Below are positions 15,775 to 24,644 of a DNA stretch of 41,909 nucleotides, one piece after another. The translations under genes and the position numbers were made by a program. Source of the DNA: Bacteroidales bacterium (GTDB taxonomy: Bacteria > Bacteroidota > Bacteroidia > Bacteroidales > UBA932); the NCBI GenBank assembly GCA_020026355.1, contig JAHHQP010000017.1, positions 1 through 41,909 of the forward strand, read 5' to 3'. Position 1 is the stretch's first letter, and each line of letters opens with the position of its first letter. The notes beneath the pieces were generated by a model. The model saw nothing but the letters and a program-made list of their open reading frames with translations, had not been told where the DNA came from and did not search any database.

Positions 15775-17109
15775 ATGTCAAGAATTGTCGTACTTGGAGG
15801 AGGCGAAAGCGGAACAGGTTCCGCCATCCTCGCAAAAACTGAAGGTTTCGACGTTTTCCTTTCCGATATGGGAAAAATCGCCCAGAAATACATTGACCTG
15901 CTCAAGAAATGGGACATTCCTTTCGAAGAAGGCCATCATACGGAAGAACTCATCCTCAACGCTGATGAGGTGATCAAGAGTCCTGGCATCCCGTTGACCG
16001 CTCCGATGATCAGGAAGATCCAGGAGAAAGGAATCAGGATCATTTCCGAGATCGAGTTCGCCGGCCGTTATGACCAGGCGAAGAAGATCTGCATCACCGG
16101 CAGCAACGGAAAGACCACGACGACCTCGCTGATCTACTACCTGCTGAAGAACGCAGGTCTCAACGTCGGTCTGGGCGGCAACATCGGCCAGAGCTACGCT
16201 TATCAGGTCGCTACCGAACATCACGACATCTACGTCCTGGAACTGAGCAGCTTCCAGCTGGACAACGTGTATGATTTCAAGGCAGACATCGCCATCATCA
16301 CGAACCTCAGCCCGGACCACCTCGACCGGTACGACTACAATATGGAAAATTACGTGAAAGCGAAATTCCGCATCACCCGCAACATGAACGATGACGACTG
16401 CTTCATCTTCTGTTCCGACGACGACATCACGATCAGCCACCTGGACAAGATCCTCATCAAGGCGAAGAAGCTGCCGTTCACCCAGAAGACGGAAGTCGAG
16501 CAAGGTGCTTACCTCAAGGATGACAAGATCATCGTCAAATGCGACAAGGGAGAATGTGACATCTTCGTGGACCAGCTGGCCCTGGGCGGCAAGCATAACC
16601 TCTACAACTCCATGGCCGCAGCCCTCGCCGCCAAGGCTATGGATGTGGACAATGAGGTCATCAAGGAGAGTCTTTCTTCCTTCAAGGCTGTCGAGCATCG
16701 GCTCGAGAATGTCCTGAGCGTGGGAGGTGTCCTCTATATCAATGACTCCAAAGCCACGAACGTGGATGCGGCCTGGTACGCGCTCGAATGTCAGAAGCGT
16801 CCGGTCGTCTGGATCGTGGGAGGTAAGGATAAAGGCAATGATTACAGCGCCCTCAACGAACTGGTGAAAGAAAAGGTCAAAGCCATCGTCTGCCTGGGTG
16901 TGGACAATGATAAGATCCACAATGCTTTCAAGGCCTTCGTTCCTGAAATCCAGGATGCCGGCTCTGCAGAAGAGGCCGTCAGGAAAGCCAGCGCCCTCGC
17001 CGTGGAAGGTGATGTCGTGCTGCTCTCTCCATGCTGCGCCAGCTTCGATCTCTTCAAGAGCTACGAGGACCGTGGCACCCAGTTCAAGGAAGCGGTCAGA
17101 AAACTTTAA
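15775..17109 (+). CDS. murD: UDP-MurNAc-L-alanine:D-glutamate ligase
   Basis: The 444-residue cytosolic Mur ligase adds D-Glu to UDP-MurNAc-L-Ala. The N-terminal nucleotide-sugar domain begins RIVVLGGGESGTGSA. The ATP P-loop is GSNGKTTTTSL. VLELSSFQLD, NLSPDHLDRYDYN and YINDSKATNVDAAWYAL are MurD signatures. The C-terminal domain ends with LLSPCCASFDLFKSYEDRG, the usual MurD SPACASFD-type segment with one Ala to Cys change. Length is normal. The start overlaps no other gene; mraY ends 12 bases upstream. Confidence 0.96.
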   Translation: MSRIVVLGGGESGTGSAILAKTEGFDVFLSDMGKIAQKYIDLLKKWDIPFEEGHHTEELILNADEVIKSPGIPLTAPMIRKIQEKGIRIISEIEFAGRYDQAKKICITGSNGKTTTTSLIYYLLKNAGLNVGLGGNIGQSYAYQVATEHHDIYVLELSSFQLDNVYDFKADIAIITNLSPDHLDRYDYNMENYVKAKFRITRNMNDDDCFIFCSDDDITISHLDKILIKAKKLPFTQKTEVEQGAYLKDDKIIVKCDKGECDIFVDQLALGGKHNLYNSMAAALAAKAMDVDNEVIKESLSSFKAVEHRLENVLSVGGVLYINDSKATNVDAAWYALECQKRPVVWIVGGKDKGNDYSALNELVKEKVKAIVCLGVDNDKIHNAFKAFVPEIQDAGSAEEAVRKASALAVEGDVVLLSPCCASFDLFKSYEDRGTQFKEAVRKL

Positions 17110-17133
17110 CGAATTACGGAAAACAGACAGGAA

Positions 17134-18549
17134 ATGGTACAGAAGAAGAAATCAGGAATATGGAATCTCATCGACAAGATCGAGGGGGACAAGGTCATCT
17201 GGATGATCGTGTTCCTCCTGATCATGATTTCCGTGCTGGCCATTTCCTCCTCCACTTCCCTGCTGGCCGCGAACACGCGGACGACCCGTGTCGAGATCAT
17301 CAAGACCCAGACGCTGGTGGTGATGGCCGGTCTGGCCGTCATCTTCATCTGCTACTACATCAAGAGCCTGAAATTCTTCCTGCACTGCTCGAAACTGGGC
17401 TTCGCGGTCTCCGCTCTCCTGTTAGGCTTGCTGACCATGCACGTCGACCTGCCATTCATCAAGGCCCAGAACATCAACCATGCCTGGAGAACCCTGAGCG
17501 TGTTCGGCTTCCAGGTCCACGTCTTCGAAATCGTGAAGATCGCGATGGTGATGTACCTTTCCTGGGCAGTCTGGGCGTACAACAGAGACCAGAATCCGCG
17601 AAAAGGAAAGGATGAAAGATATTTCGGACTGGCCCGGTGGATGGAGACCCGTCTGCACATGAGTTTCATGGCCAAGCCGATCGCGAAGCGGATCTTCTAC
17701 TTCTACCTGCCGATCGCGATCACCTGTGTCGGAGTCCAGCAAGGCAGCAACTCCAGCCTGATGATCATCGGACCGATCATGGTCGCTACCCTGCTGCTGG
17801 GAGGAATGTCGCTGAAAAAGATGTTCGCGGCGGTCCTGGTCCTGCTCGTGATGGTTGCCGGGACCTTCGGTCTATACAAGATCAGTGACGGAAAGCTGTT
17901 CGGAAGAATCGAGACCGGTATCAGCCGAGTCACGAACAAGCTGGACGAGAACAGTCTCGCGCAAGCCAAGGACAAGACGGAATATTACGAGATCCTGGAT
18001 GAGATCCGCCAGCCTTTCGGCGCGAAAGTCGCCATCAAGGAAGGGGGATTCTGGGGAAAGGGACCTGGAGGAAGCACTCAGAAATACACGGTTTCCGTCA
18101 TGTTCGGAGACTATATGTACAGCTTCCTGCTGGAAGAATACGGGCTGTGGGGAGGCATTCTGGTCATCATCCTGTATGTCAGCCTGCTGGCCAGAGGTTC
18201 GATGATCGCCCGGATGTGCGGAGACAATGACTTCGCGAAATCGGCGGTCGGAGGTCTCACCCTGCTGATCACGGCCCAGGCCTTCCTGCACATGTTCATC
18301 AATGTCGGAATCGGCCCGCTGACCGGACAGACCCTGCCGCTGATCAGCCACGGAACCAGTTCATTCCTGATGTTCAGCCTGGCATTCGGCATCATCCTGT
18401 CCATCAGCCGCATCGCGAAGAAGGAGATGGAGAAGGAAGAAGCGGCAGCCGTTCCGATCTACCAGCATCCGGAAGACGAGGTACATTCTTCCTTGACGGA
18501 ACTGGATCAGATGGAAGATTCAATCGATAATTATTCGGAGGATAAATGA
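17134..18549 (+). CDS. ftsW: Septal peptidoglycan glycosyltransferase (SEDS family)
   Basis: The 471-residue polytopic membrane protein polymerises lipid II at the septum as partner of FtsI. Conserved SEDS segments are HAWRTLSVFGFQVHVFEIVK (counterpart of the R-W...PSE-K motif), the GKGPGGSTQKY loop followed by FGDYMYSFLLEEYGLWGG containing the acidic catalytic-loop region, and GPLTGQTLPLISHGTSS. The C-terminal tail of about 45 residues is charged and cytosolic (KKEMEKEEAAAV...). It is longer than proteobacterial FtsW (about 414), mainly because of this tail and a loop near residues 150-180. murG follows after one base. Confidence 0.94.
   Translation: MVQKKKSGIWNLIDKIEGDKVIWMIVFLLIMISVLAISSSTSLLAANTRTTRVEIIKTQTLVVMAGLAVIFICYYIKSLKFFLHCSKLGFAVSALLLGLLTMHVDLPFIKAQNINHAWRTLSVFGFQVHVFEIVKIAMVMYLSWAVWAYNRDQNPRKGKDERYFGLARWMETRLHMSFMAKPIAKRIFYFYLPIAITCVGVQQGSNSSLMIIGPIMVATLLLGGMSLKKMFAAVLVLLVMVAGTFGLYKISDGKLFGRIETGISRVTNKLDENSLAQAKDKTEYYEILDEIRQPFGAKVAIKEGGFWGKGPGGSTQKYTVSVMFGDYMYSFLLEEYGLWGGILVIILYVSLLARGSMIARMCGDNDFAKSAVGGLTLLITAQAFLHMFINVGIGPLTGQTLPLISHGTSSFLMFSLAFGIILSISRIAKKEMEKEEAAAVPIYQHPEDEVHSSLTELDQMEDSIDNYSEDK
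18537..18541 (+). promoter_or_regulatory. Shine-Dalgarno site for murG
   Basis: GGAGG inside the last codons of ftsW lies 9 bases before the murG ATG at 18551, suggesting translation of murG is set independently of its neighbour. Confidence 0.6.
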
Positions 18550-18550
18550 T

Positions 18551-19684
18551 ATGGCAAACTATAGGAAAATAAGAGCGATCGTCAGCGGCGGAGGTACGGG
18601 AGGACATATCTTCCCGGCCCTGTCCATCGCGAACAAGCTGAAGGAGCTGAATCCGGAAACCGAAATCCTGTTCGTCGGTGCAGACGGCAGGATGGAAATG
18701 GAGAAAGTTCCGGCAGCCGGCTACGAGATCAAAGGACTTCCCATCCAGGGACTCCAGCGCAAGCTGACCTGGTCCAACCTGGCCATCCCGTTCAAAGTCA
18801 TCAAGAGCGTGAGGATGGCACGGAAACTCATCCGTGAATTCCAGCCGGATATCGCCGTCGGCGTCGGCGGATATGCGAGCGCTCCCCTGCTCTGGGCGGC
18901 GGAAAGACTGCATGTCCCGACCCTCATCCAGGAGCAGAACGGCTTTGCCGGCCTGACCAACAAGATTCTGGGCAAGCACGTGGATTCCATCTGCGTCGCC
19001 TATGACGGTATGGAAAAGTTCTTCCCGGCAGACAAGATCGTCTTCACCGGCAATCCGATCCGCAAGGAAATCGTTCCGGCTGACGAAGCGATGCGGGCTG
19101 AAGCAATGGAATTCTACCACCTGGATCCGTCGAAGAAGCATCTGCTCATCGTCGGTGGAAGCTTAGGCAGCGGCACCCTCAACAAAGCCATGAAGAAATG
19201 GATCGGAGACCATTGTCCGGGTGGCGAGAATCTCGAAATCCTGTGGCAATGCGGTAAATATTACAAGAAAGGAGTGGACGAGTTCATGGCCGGCCAGCAG
19301 CCGACCGCGAAGATCCGGCATACGGATTTCATCGCCCGGATGGACCTGGCTTATGCGGCAGCGGACCTCGTGATCTCCCGTTCCGGCGCCAGCACCGTCT
19401 CTGAGCTCTGCGCCGCTCACAAGGCAGCGATCTTCGTACCGTCCCCGAATGTGGCGGAAGACCATCAGACCCACAATGCCATGGCTCTGGTCCGCAAGGA
19501 TGCGGCCGTCCTGGTCAAGGATGCCGTAGCGGAAGAGGAACTGATGAAGACGGCCTGCGACCTCCTCGACAAGCCTGCAAGACTTGCGGAGATGGAGCGC
19601 AACATCGCGGCCCTGGCAAGAAGAGATGCCGCACAGACCATCGCGGACGAAATCTACAAGATTCTGGACAGCAAAAAGAAATAG
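18551..19684 (+). CDS. murG: UDP-GlcNAc:lipid I GlcNAc transferase (lipid II synthase)
   Basis: The 377-residue GT28 glycosyltransferase converts lipid I to lipid II on the inner face of the membrane. The N-terminal domain has the glycine loop SGGGTGGHIFPALSIA and AVGVGGYASAPLLWAA. The C-terminal UDP-GlcNAc site shows LLIVGGSLGSGTLN, ISRSGASTVSELCA and PNVAEDHQTHNAMAL. Length is typical. It lies between ftsW and murC with almost no spacing, in the usual order. Confidence 0.96.
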   Translation: MANYRKIRAIVSGGGTGGHIFPALSIANKLKELNPETEILFVGADGRMEMEKVPAAGYEIKGLPIQGLQRKLTWSNLAIPFKVIKSVRMARKLIREFQPDIAVGVGGYASAPLLWAAERLHVPTLIQEQNGFAGLTNKILGKHVDSICVAYDGMEKFFPADKIVFTGNPIRKEIVPADEAMRAEAMEFYHLDPSKKHLLIVGGSLGSGTLNKAMKKWIGDHCPGGENLEILWQCGKYYKKGVDEFMAGQQPTAKIRHTDFIARMDLAYAAADLVISRSGASTVSELCAAHKAAIFVPSPNVAEDHQTHNAMALVRKDAAVLVKDAVAEEELMKTACDLLDKPARLAEMERNIAALARRDAAQTIADEIYKILDSKKK

Positions 19685-19686
19685 AC

Positions 19687-21036
19687 ATGAAAAACTATAA
19701 GAACATTTACTTCATCGGCATCGGCGGTATCGGTATGAGCGCCATTGCCAGATATTATAAATTCAAGGGACTCTCCGTCAGCGGCTATGACAAGACCCCG
19801 TCCCCATTGACCCGGGCTCTGGAAAGCGAAGGGATCGCGGTACATTATGAGGACAATACGGACTTCATCCCGAAAGAGGTGGAAGATACGCTCGTGATCT
19901 GGACACCGGCCATCCCGCACGACATGGGTGAGCTGGTCTATGTGCAGGAACACGGCTATACCTTGCTCAAGCGTTCGAAGATTCTCGGGGAGATCACGCA
20001 TGGACAGCGTTGCCTCGCCGTCGCCGGAACGCACGGCAAGACGACGACCAGCACCTTGACCGCCCATCTTTTCCAGGACTGCGGTGAAGGTTGCTCAGCC
20101 TTCCTCGGCGGCATTTCCAAGAACTACGGCAGCAACCTGCTGGTCAGCAGGAACGATGTCATCGTGGCGGAGGCGGATGAGTTCGACCGTTCCTTCCTCC
20201 AGCTTTACCCGGAGATCGCGGTGATCACGGCCATGGATGCCGATCATCTGGACATCTACGGTGACCTGGCCCATGTCCAGGAAGCTTTCCGGGCCTTCGC
20301 TTCCCAGGTGAGCGGAACCCTCATCAAGAAATATGGTCTTCCGGTCGGTCCGGAAGATACGAAGGCCAGGATCCTGACCTATTCCTACGATGACGGCAGG
20401 GCAGATTTCTACGCTTCCGAGCAGCGGGTGGATGAATGCGGCTATCTGCATTTCACCCTCAACTGGCCGGAAGGACGGATGGAAGACTGCGTCGTGGGCG
20501 TACCGGGCTGGGTGAACGTCGAGAACGGCGTCGCTGCGGCAGCAATTGCCCTGACCTACGGACTCGAGCCGGAGCAGGTGCGTAAAGGTCTGGCCAGCTT
20601 CCAGGGCGTCAAGAGAAGATTCGACGTGCATGTGAACCGTCCGGGCTGCACCTACATCGATGATTATGCGCATCACCCGAACGAGATCGCGACCGCGATC
20701 AGTTCCATCCGGAACATTTTCCCGGGCCGGAAACTGACCGTCGTGTTCCAGCCTCACCTCTATACAAGGACCAGAGACTTTGCGACAGAGTTCGCGGCAG
20801 CGCTCAGCCAGGTGGACAAGCTCATCCTGCTGGACATCTATCCGGCCAGGGAGGAGCCGATCCCGGGAGTGACTTCCGAGATCATCTTCAAGGACGTGAC
20901 CGCTCCGGAGAAGGTGCTGATCCGCAAGGAGGAGCTGATGGAGCAGCTGAAGAAAGAAGATATCGATGTGCTGGTCACCTTCGGTGCCGGCAACATCGAC
21001 CGATTCATTGACCCGATAGCCGAACTGCTCGCATGA
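19687..21036 (+). CDS. murC: UDP-MurNAc:L-alanine ligase
   Basis: The 449-residue Mur ligase starts the stem peptide by adding L-Ala to UDP-MurNAc. The N-terminal nucleotide-binding loop is FIGIGGIGMSAIA. The ATP P-loop is AGTHGKTTTSTL, and AEADEFDRSFLQL, MDADHLDIYGD and YIDDYAHHPNEIATAI are MurC signatures (the last is shared with Mpl). Because it sits in the dcw cluster next to murG and ftsQ, MurC is the right call over Mpl. Its stop overlaps the ftsQ start by four bases (ATGA). Confidence 0.96.
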   Translation: MKNYKNIYFIGIGGIGMSAIARYYKFKGLSVSGYDKTPSPLTRALESEGIAVHYEDNTDFIPKEVEDTLVIWTPAIPHDMGELVYVQEHGYTLLKRSKILGEITHGQRCLAVAGTHGKTTTSTLTAHLFQDCGEGCSAFLGGISKNYGSNLLVSRNDVIVAEADEFDRSFLQLYPEIAVITAMDADHLDIYGDLAHVQEAFRAFASQVSGTLIKKYGLPVGPEDTKARILTYSYDDGRADFYASEQRVDECGYLHFTLNWPEGRMEDCVVGVPGWVNVENGVAAAAIALTYGLEPEQVRKGLASFQGVKRRFDVHVNRPGCTYIDDYAHHPNEIATAISSIRNIFPGRKLTVVFQPHLYTRTRDFATEFAAALSQVDKLILLDIYPAREEPIPGVTSEIIFKDVTAPEKVLIRKEELMEQLKKEDIDVLVTFGAGNIDRFIDPIAELLA

Positions 21037-21830
21037 AAGAAAAGAATGCAAAGACCGGAGTCTTCAGGAAGATCCTGAAGATGCTGACCGCCTTCCTGAT
21101 GATGGTGGCCATGGTCGTTGCATTCATCTCCGGCCAGCATTACCGGAAGACACGGACCTGCACCGGCATCCGGACCTTGGTGACCGGCTGCTCGGAGGCT
21201 CAGTTCATCCGGCCGGAAGACATCGAGGGCATCCTCACAAGGAATTGCGGGGAACTCCGGGACAGAGCGTGCCGGAGCATCGATCTGGCACAGATCGAAA
21301 CACTTCTGGACAGCCAGGATGTCATCCGCAACTGCGAGGTCTTCTTCACCCGGGACGGAATGCTGAACGTGGCTCTCTGCGAACGGGAGCCGATCCTACG
21401 GATCCAGACTTCCAGAGGCGGCTTCTATGTCGACCGGGAAGGGGTGATGTTCCCGCTGCAGCGGGTGCACACCGTCAATGTTCCGATCGTCGACGGCAAG
21501 GTGCCGGTAGGCTGGAAGGAGTTCGAGACGAAGGATTGCGGTTCAGAATATAAGCGACACTGGCTGCAGGGGACCATTGACCTGGCCCTGGCCTTGAAAG
21601 CGGATCCGGACTGGCGCAGCAAGTTCACGCAGTTCCATTGTACTGACAAGTACGGGCTGGTGCTGATCCCGAAAGAGGGACAGGAAAGGTTCGTCATCGG
21701 AGAACCGGTGGAAATCGGGAAGAAAATCAGGAAGATGGGCAAGTACTACACACATATCCGACCGAAAGATTCAGAAAAGCGATATAGAAAGGTTGATCTG
21801 CGATACGATGGCCAGATCATCTGCAAATGA
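21033..21830 (+). CDS. ftsQ: Cell division protein FtsQ
   Basis: The 265-residue bitopic protein has a basic cytosolic N-terminus, one membrane helix (about 15-34, MLTAFLMMVAMVVAFISG) and a periplasmic POTRA-type region (about 40-115, with IRTLVTGCSEAQFIRPEDIEGIL and VIRNCEVFFTRDGMLNVALCEREPILRI). The DREGVMFPL segment and the C-terminal beta domain with KVDLRYDGQIICK match FtsQ/DivIB. It joins early and late divisome proteins. It contains several cysteines in the periplasmic part. It is translationally coupled to murC and precedes ftsA by 12 bases. Confidence 0.9.
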   Translation: MKEKNAKTGVFRKILKMLTAFLMMVAMVVAFISGQHYRKTRTCTGIRTLVTGCSEAQFIRPEDIEGILTRNCGELRDRACRSIDLAQIETLLDSQDVIRNCEVFFTRDGMLNVALCEREPILRIQTSRGGFYVDREGVMFPLQRVHTVNVPIVDGKVPVGWKEFETKDCGSEYKRHWLQGTIDLALALKADPDWRSKFTQFHCTDKYGLVLIPKEGQERFVIGEPVEIGKKIRKMGKYYTHIRPKDSEKRYRKVDLRYDGQIICK

Positions 21831-21842
21831 TTAACACAGCAT

Positions 21843-23309
21843 ATGGAAGACAGACACATAGTTTCAATTGACCTCGGAACATCCAAGATCGCCGTCTGCG
21901 TAGCCAGAGTCAACGGCAACGATGTTCAGATTATCTATTACAAGGAGACCCCCTCGGACGGTATCCGCTACAGCAGCATCTACAACGTGATGCATGCCAG
22001 CGATGTCGTGCGGAAGGCTATCCGTGAAGCAGAGGACGAATTAGGACTGCACATCACGCAAGCCGTTGTCGGTATGCCGCGCTATGCCATCCGTCAGGAG
22101 ACCAGCCAAGGCCGTGTGGAAAGGGATTCGAACACCTGCATCTCGAACGAAGAGGTGGAGGAACTGAAGAATTTCGCGAAGGACCAGTATCCGCTGGATT
22201 TTCCGGAGAAGGAAGACATCTACGGAGCCGTCGCCCAGTCCTTCTCGGACGGAGAGAATTTCCAGATCATCGAGAATGACATCATCGGTATGGCCAGTGA
22301 TGTGCTGGAAGGCAACTTCAAAATCTTCATCGGCAAGAAAAGCGACCTCAACCGCATCGACATGGTGATGAACAAGGTGCAGGTGGCCGTGAACCGCCGG
22401 TACTTCACCGCGGATTCTACGGCAAGGGCCGTGCTGACGGAAGCGGAGATGGACAACGGTGTCGCTCTGATCGATTTCGGAGCGGGCTGCACTTCCCTTT
22501 CCATCTACTGCAACAACATCATGCGCCACTATGCTTCCATCCCGTTCGGCGGAAAGGACATCACCAACGACATCAAGACGGAATGCACGATTCCGGAAAG
22601 GCTGGCGGAGAACATCAAGCTGGCTTTCGGTGCCTGCATGCCGGACAAGCTCCAGAACCTGAGCGAGAAGACCATCCTCATCAAGAGCAACTCGACCGAC
22701 CCGAACAAGCAGCTGCCGGTCAAATACCTGTCCGAGATCATCACCGCACGTGCTGAGGAGATCATTCAGGCCATGCTGTTCGAGATCCAGAAGAGCGGTT
22801 TCAAGGACAAGCTCCGGAGCGGCATCGTCATCACCGGAGGTTCCGCTCAGCTGCCTAACCTCGGCAGTCTGATCCTGGAAATGTCCGGCTACAATGTCAG
22901 GACCGGCTATCCGCGCCACCTCTTCTCCTACAGCGGCTGCAACGGCATCAACGACACGTCCGCGACCACTTCCATCGGCATGATCCTCGAGGCGAAGGAA
23001 GACCCGAGGTTGAACTGCGTATGGAACGATGAAGACGGAGACCCGAAGGAGCATGCAGAAGAAGCTGCAGTTCCGGAGGACGACAAGGCGGCAGAAATTC
23101 CGGAAACCGAAGCCGCTGCCGCTGCTCAAACTGAGATTGAGGCGGAAGCAATGACAGATACCGTCTTCGAACCGGAAGAGGAAGAAGAGGCGGAAGAGAA
23201 GCACAGGAACAAGTCCAAGAAGGCGGAGAAAAGAAAAGTCCATCCGACCTGGACGAAGATTGCTGATTTCATGGGCAATCTATTCGATGAGATCAACGAG
23301 AATAATTAA
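21843..23309 (+). CDS. ftsA: Cell division protein FtsA
   Basis: The 488-residue actin-like ATPase tethers FtsZ to the membrane. The phosphate-1 loop is SIDLGTSKIAVCVA. The 1C (SHS2) region follows at about 80-160. ALIDFGAGCTSLSIY is phosphate-2, and GIVITGGSAQLPNL is the adenosine motif. A charged Glu/Ala-rich linker (about 400-465) leads to a C-terminal amphipathic helix (HPTWTKIADFMGNLFDEI) that should bind the membrane. The protein is about 65 residues longer than E. coli FtsA because of this linker. ftsZ starts 14 bases downstream with a strong ribosome-binding site. Confidence 0.95.
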   Translation: MEDRHIVSIDLGTSKIAVCVARVNGNDVQIIYYKETPSDGIRYSSIYNVMHASDVVRKAIREAEDELGLHITQAVVGMPRYAIRQETSQGRVERDSNTCISNEEVEELKNFAKDQYPLDFPEKEDIYGAVAQSFSDGENFQIIENDIIGMASDVLEGNFKIFIGKKSDLNRIDMVMNKVQVAVNRRYFTADSTARAVLTEAEMDNGVALIDFGAGCTSLSIYCNNIMRHYASIPFGGKDITNDIKTECTIPERLAENIKLAFGACMPDKLQNLSEKTILIKSNSTDPNKQLPVKYLSEIITARAEEIIQAMLFEIQKSGFKDKLRSGIVITGGSAQLPNLGSLILEMSGYNVRTGYPRHLFSYSGCNGINDTSATTSIGMILEAKEDPRLNCVWNDEDGDPKEHAEEAAVPEDDKAAEIPETEAAAAAQTEIEAEAMTDTVFEPEEEEEAEEKHRNKSKKAEKRKVHPTWTKIADFMGNLFDEINENN

Positions 23310-23315
23310 GGAGGG
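23308..23315 (+). promoter_or_regulatory. Strong Shine-Dalgarno site for ftsZ
   Basis: AAGGAGGG overlaps the ftsA stop codon and lies 8 bases before the ftsZ ATG at 23324. It supports this start over the Met five codons later and suggests high translation of ftsZ. Confidence 0.8.
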
Positions 23316-23323
23316 ATAAAGAT

Positions 23324-24604
23324 ATGGAAGACAACAATATGACAGACAACAGGCCAATGGGAGAAACTCTGCCTTGCGACTGGGTACCGGCTTCTTCGGT
23401 CATCAAGGTGATCGGTGTCGGTGGAGCCGGCTGCAATGCCGTGGACTATATGTTCCGCCAGAATATCGAAGGGGGCACCTTCCTGGTCTGCAACACCGAT
23501 GCACAGGCCCTCCAGAGCTGCTCCGTACCGTTGAAGATCCAGCTCGGTGAAGGACTCGGAGCCGGCTGCAACCCGACGGAAGGTCGCAATGCCGCCCTGA
23601 ATTCCCAGGACGAGATCGCCAGCAAGCTGTTCGGAGACCGCACCGACATGCTCTTCATCACCGCCGGCATGGGTGGTGGTACCGGTACCGGCGCCGCCCC
23701 GGTCATCGCTTCGATGGCGAAGGAAAGGGATATCCTGACCGTGGGTGTCGTGACCATTCCTTTCAAGAACGAGGGCAATGAGTCCATGTCGAAAGCGATC
23801 GACGGCATCAACGAACTGGAGAAGAACGTGGACAGCCTGCTGATCATCAACAACGAGAAGCTGTACGACTATTTCGGGGACCTGCTGATCCAGGATGCCT
23901 TCCCGAAAGCCGACGAGGTGCTGGCTACCGCCGTCAAGGGTATCACGGAAATCATCACGAAGAGAGGTTACATCAATGTGGACTTCAGGGACGTGAACGC
24001 CATGATGCGCAACAGCGGCATGGCCCTGATGGGCTGCGGTACGGGTACCGGCGAGAAGAGGCTGGAAGAGGCCGTCGCCAATGCCTTCGAATCCCCGCTG
24101 CTGAACGATTTCGACCTGACGACCGCCAAGAACGTCCTCATCAACATCACGGCCGGCCGCAACGAGAACGGTCTGCAGATGAAGCAGCTCAGCGAGATCG
24201 ACAACCTCATCAAGAAATACACCGGCAAGGCGAACAATTTCAAGCGAGGCATCGTCTACAACGACGATCCGGCCTTCGGTGACCGCATCAACATCACGGC
24301 CATCGCGACCGGCTTCAAGATGAACAAGCTCATTGACCTGACAGAAGGAGACATGGGCAATACGATCTGCATCGACTATGATTTCGTCTATGACAAGAGC
24401 AAGGTGCTGGAAGAAGGGATCGAACTGCCGGAAATCCGGAACGAGAAGATCGGCTACAACAACAATGCAGTCCGGAAATCCTTCTCTTTCGACCCGAAGA
24501 ACCCTCCGGTTCTCCTCGTCAATGAGGGTACGAACCGCAGCGAGCTGGAAAATGTCGCCGCGATCCGAAGAAAGGCCTTGCGAAATGCGAATCGCGAAGA
24601 ATAA
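23324..24604 (+). CDS. ftsZ: Cell division GTPase FtsZ
   Basis: The 426-residue tubulin homologue forms the Z ring. The nucleotide-binding core begins IKVIGVGGAGCNAVDYM. The tubulin signature is GMGGGTGTGAAPV from Gly115, and the T7 synergy loop is NVDFRDVNAMMRNSGMALMG. The GTPase and C-terminal core run to about residue 335. A short linker and a basic C-terminal peptide (ENVAAIRRKALRN) follow, presumably binding FtsA. Length is moderate for Bacteroidota. It is the last gene of the dcw operon; the gltX promoter starts inside its last codons. Confidence 0.97.
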   Translation: MEDNNMTDNRPMGETLPCDWVPASSVIKVIGVGGAGCNAVDYMFRQNIEGGTFLVCNTDAQALQSCSVPLKIQLGEGLGAGCNPTEGRNAALNSQDEIASKLFGDRTDMLFITAGMGGGTGTGAAPVIASMAKERDILTVGVVTIPFKNEGNESMSKAIDGINELEKNVDSLLIINNEKLYDYFGDLLIQDAFPKADEVLATAVKGITEIITKRGYINVDFRDVNAMMRNSGMALMGCGTGTGEKRLEEAVANAFESPLLNDFDLTTAKNVLINITAGRNENGLQMKQLSEIDNLIKKYTGKANNFKRGIVYNDDPAFGDRINITAIATGFKMNKLIDLTEGDMGNTICIDYDFVYDKSKVLEEGIELPEIRNEKIGYNNNAVRKSFSFDPKNPPVLLVNEGTNRSELENVAAIRRKALRNANREE

Positions 24605-24619
24605 TTTTGTAATTTTGCA
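24578..24619 (+). promoter_or_regulatory. Predicted gltX promoter with two adjacent -7 elements
   Basis: TTG at 24578-24580 (within ftsZ) is followed after 21 bases by TAATTTTG at 24602-24609. A second TAATTTTG follows immediately at 24610-24617. The first has ideal spacing; the second would need another -33. gltX therefore probably has its own promoter besides read-through from ftsZ. Confidence 0.6.
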
Positions 24620-24644
24620 ACCGTTTGAAAATCAGAACAGGAAA

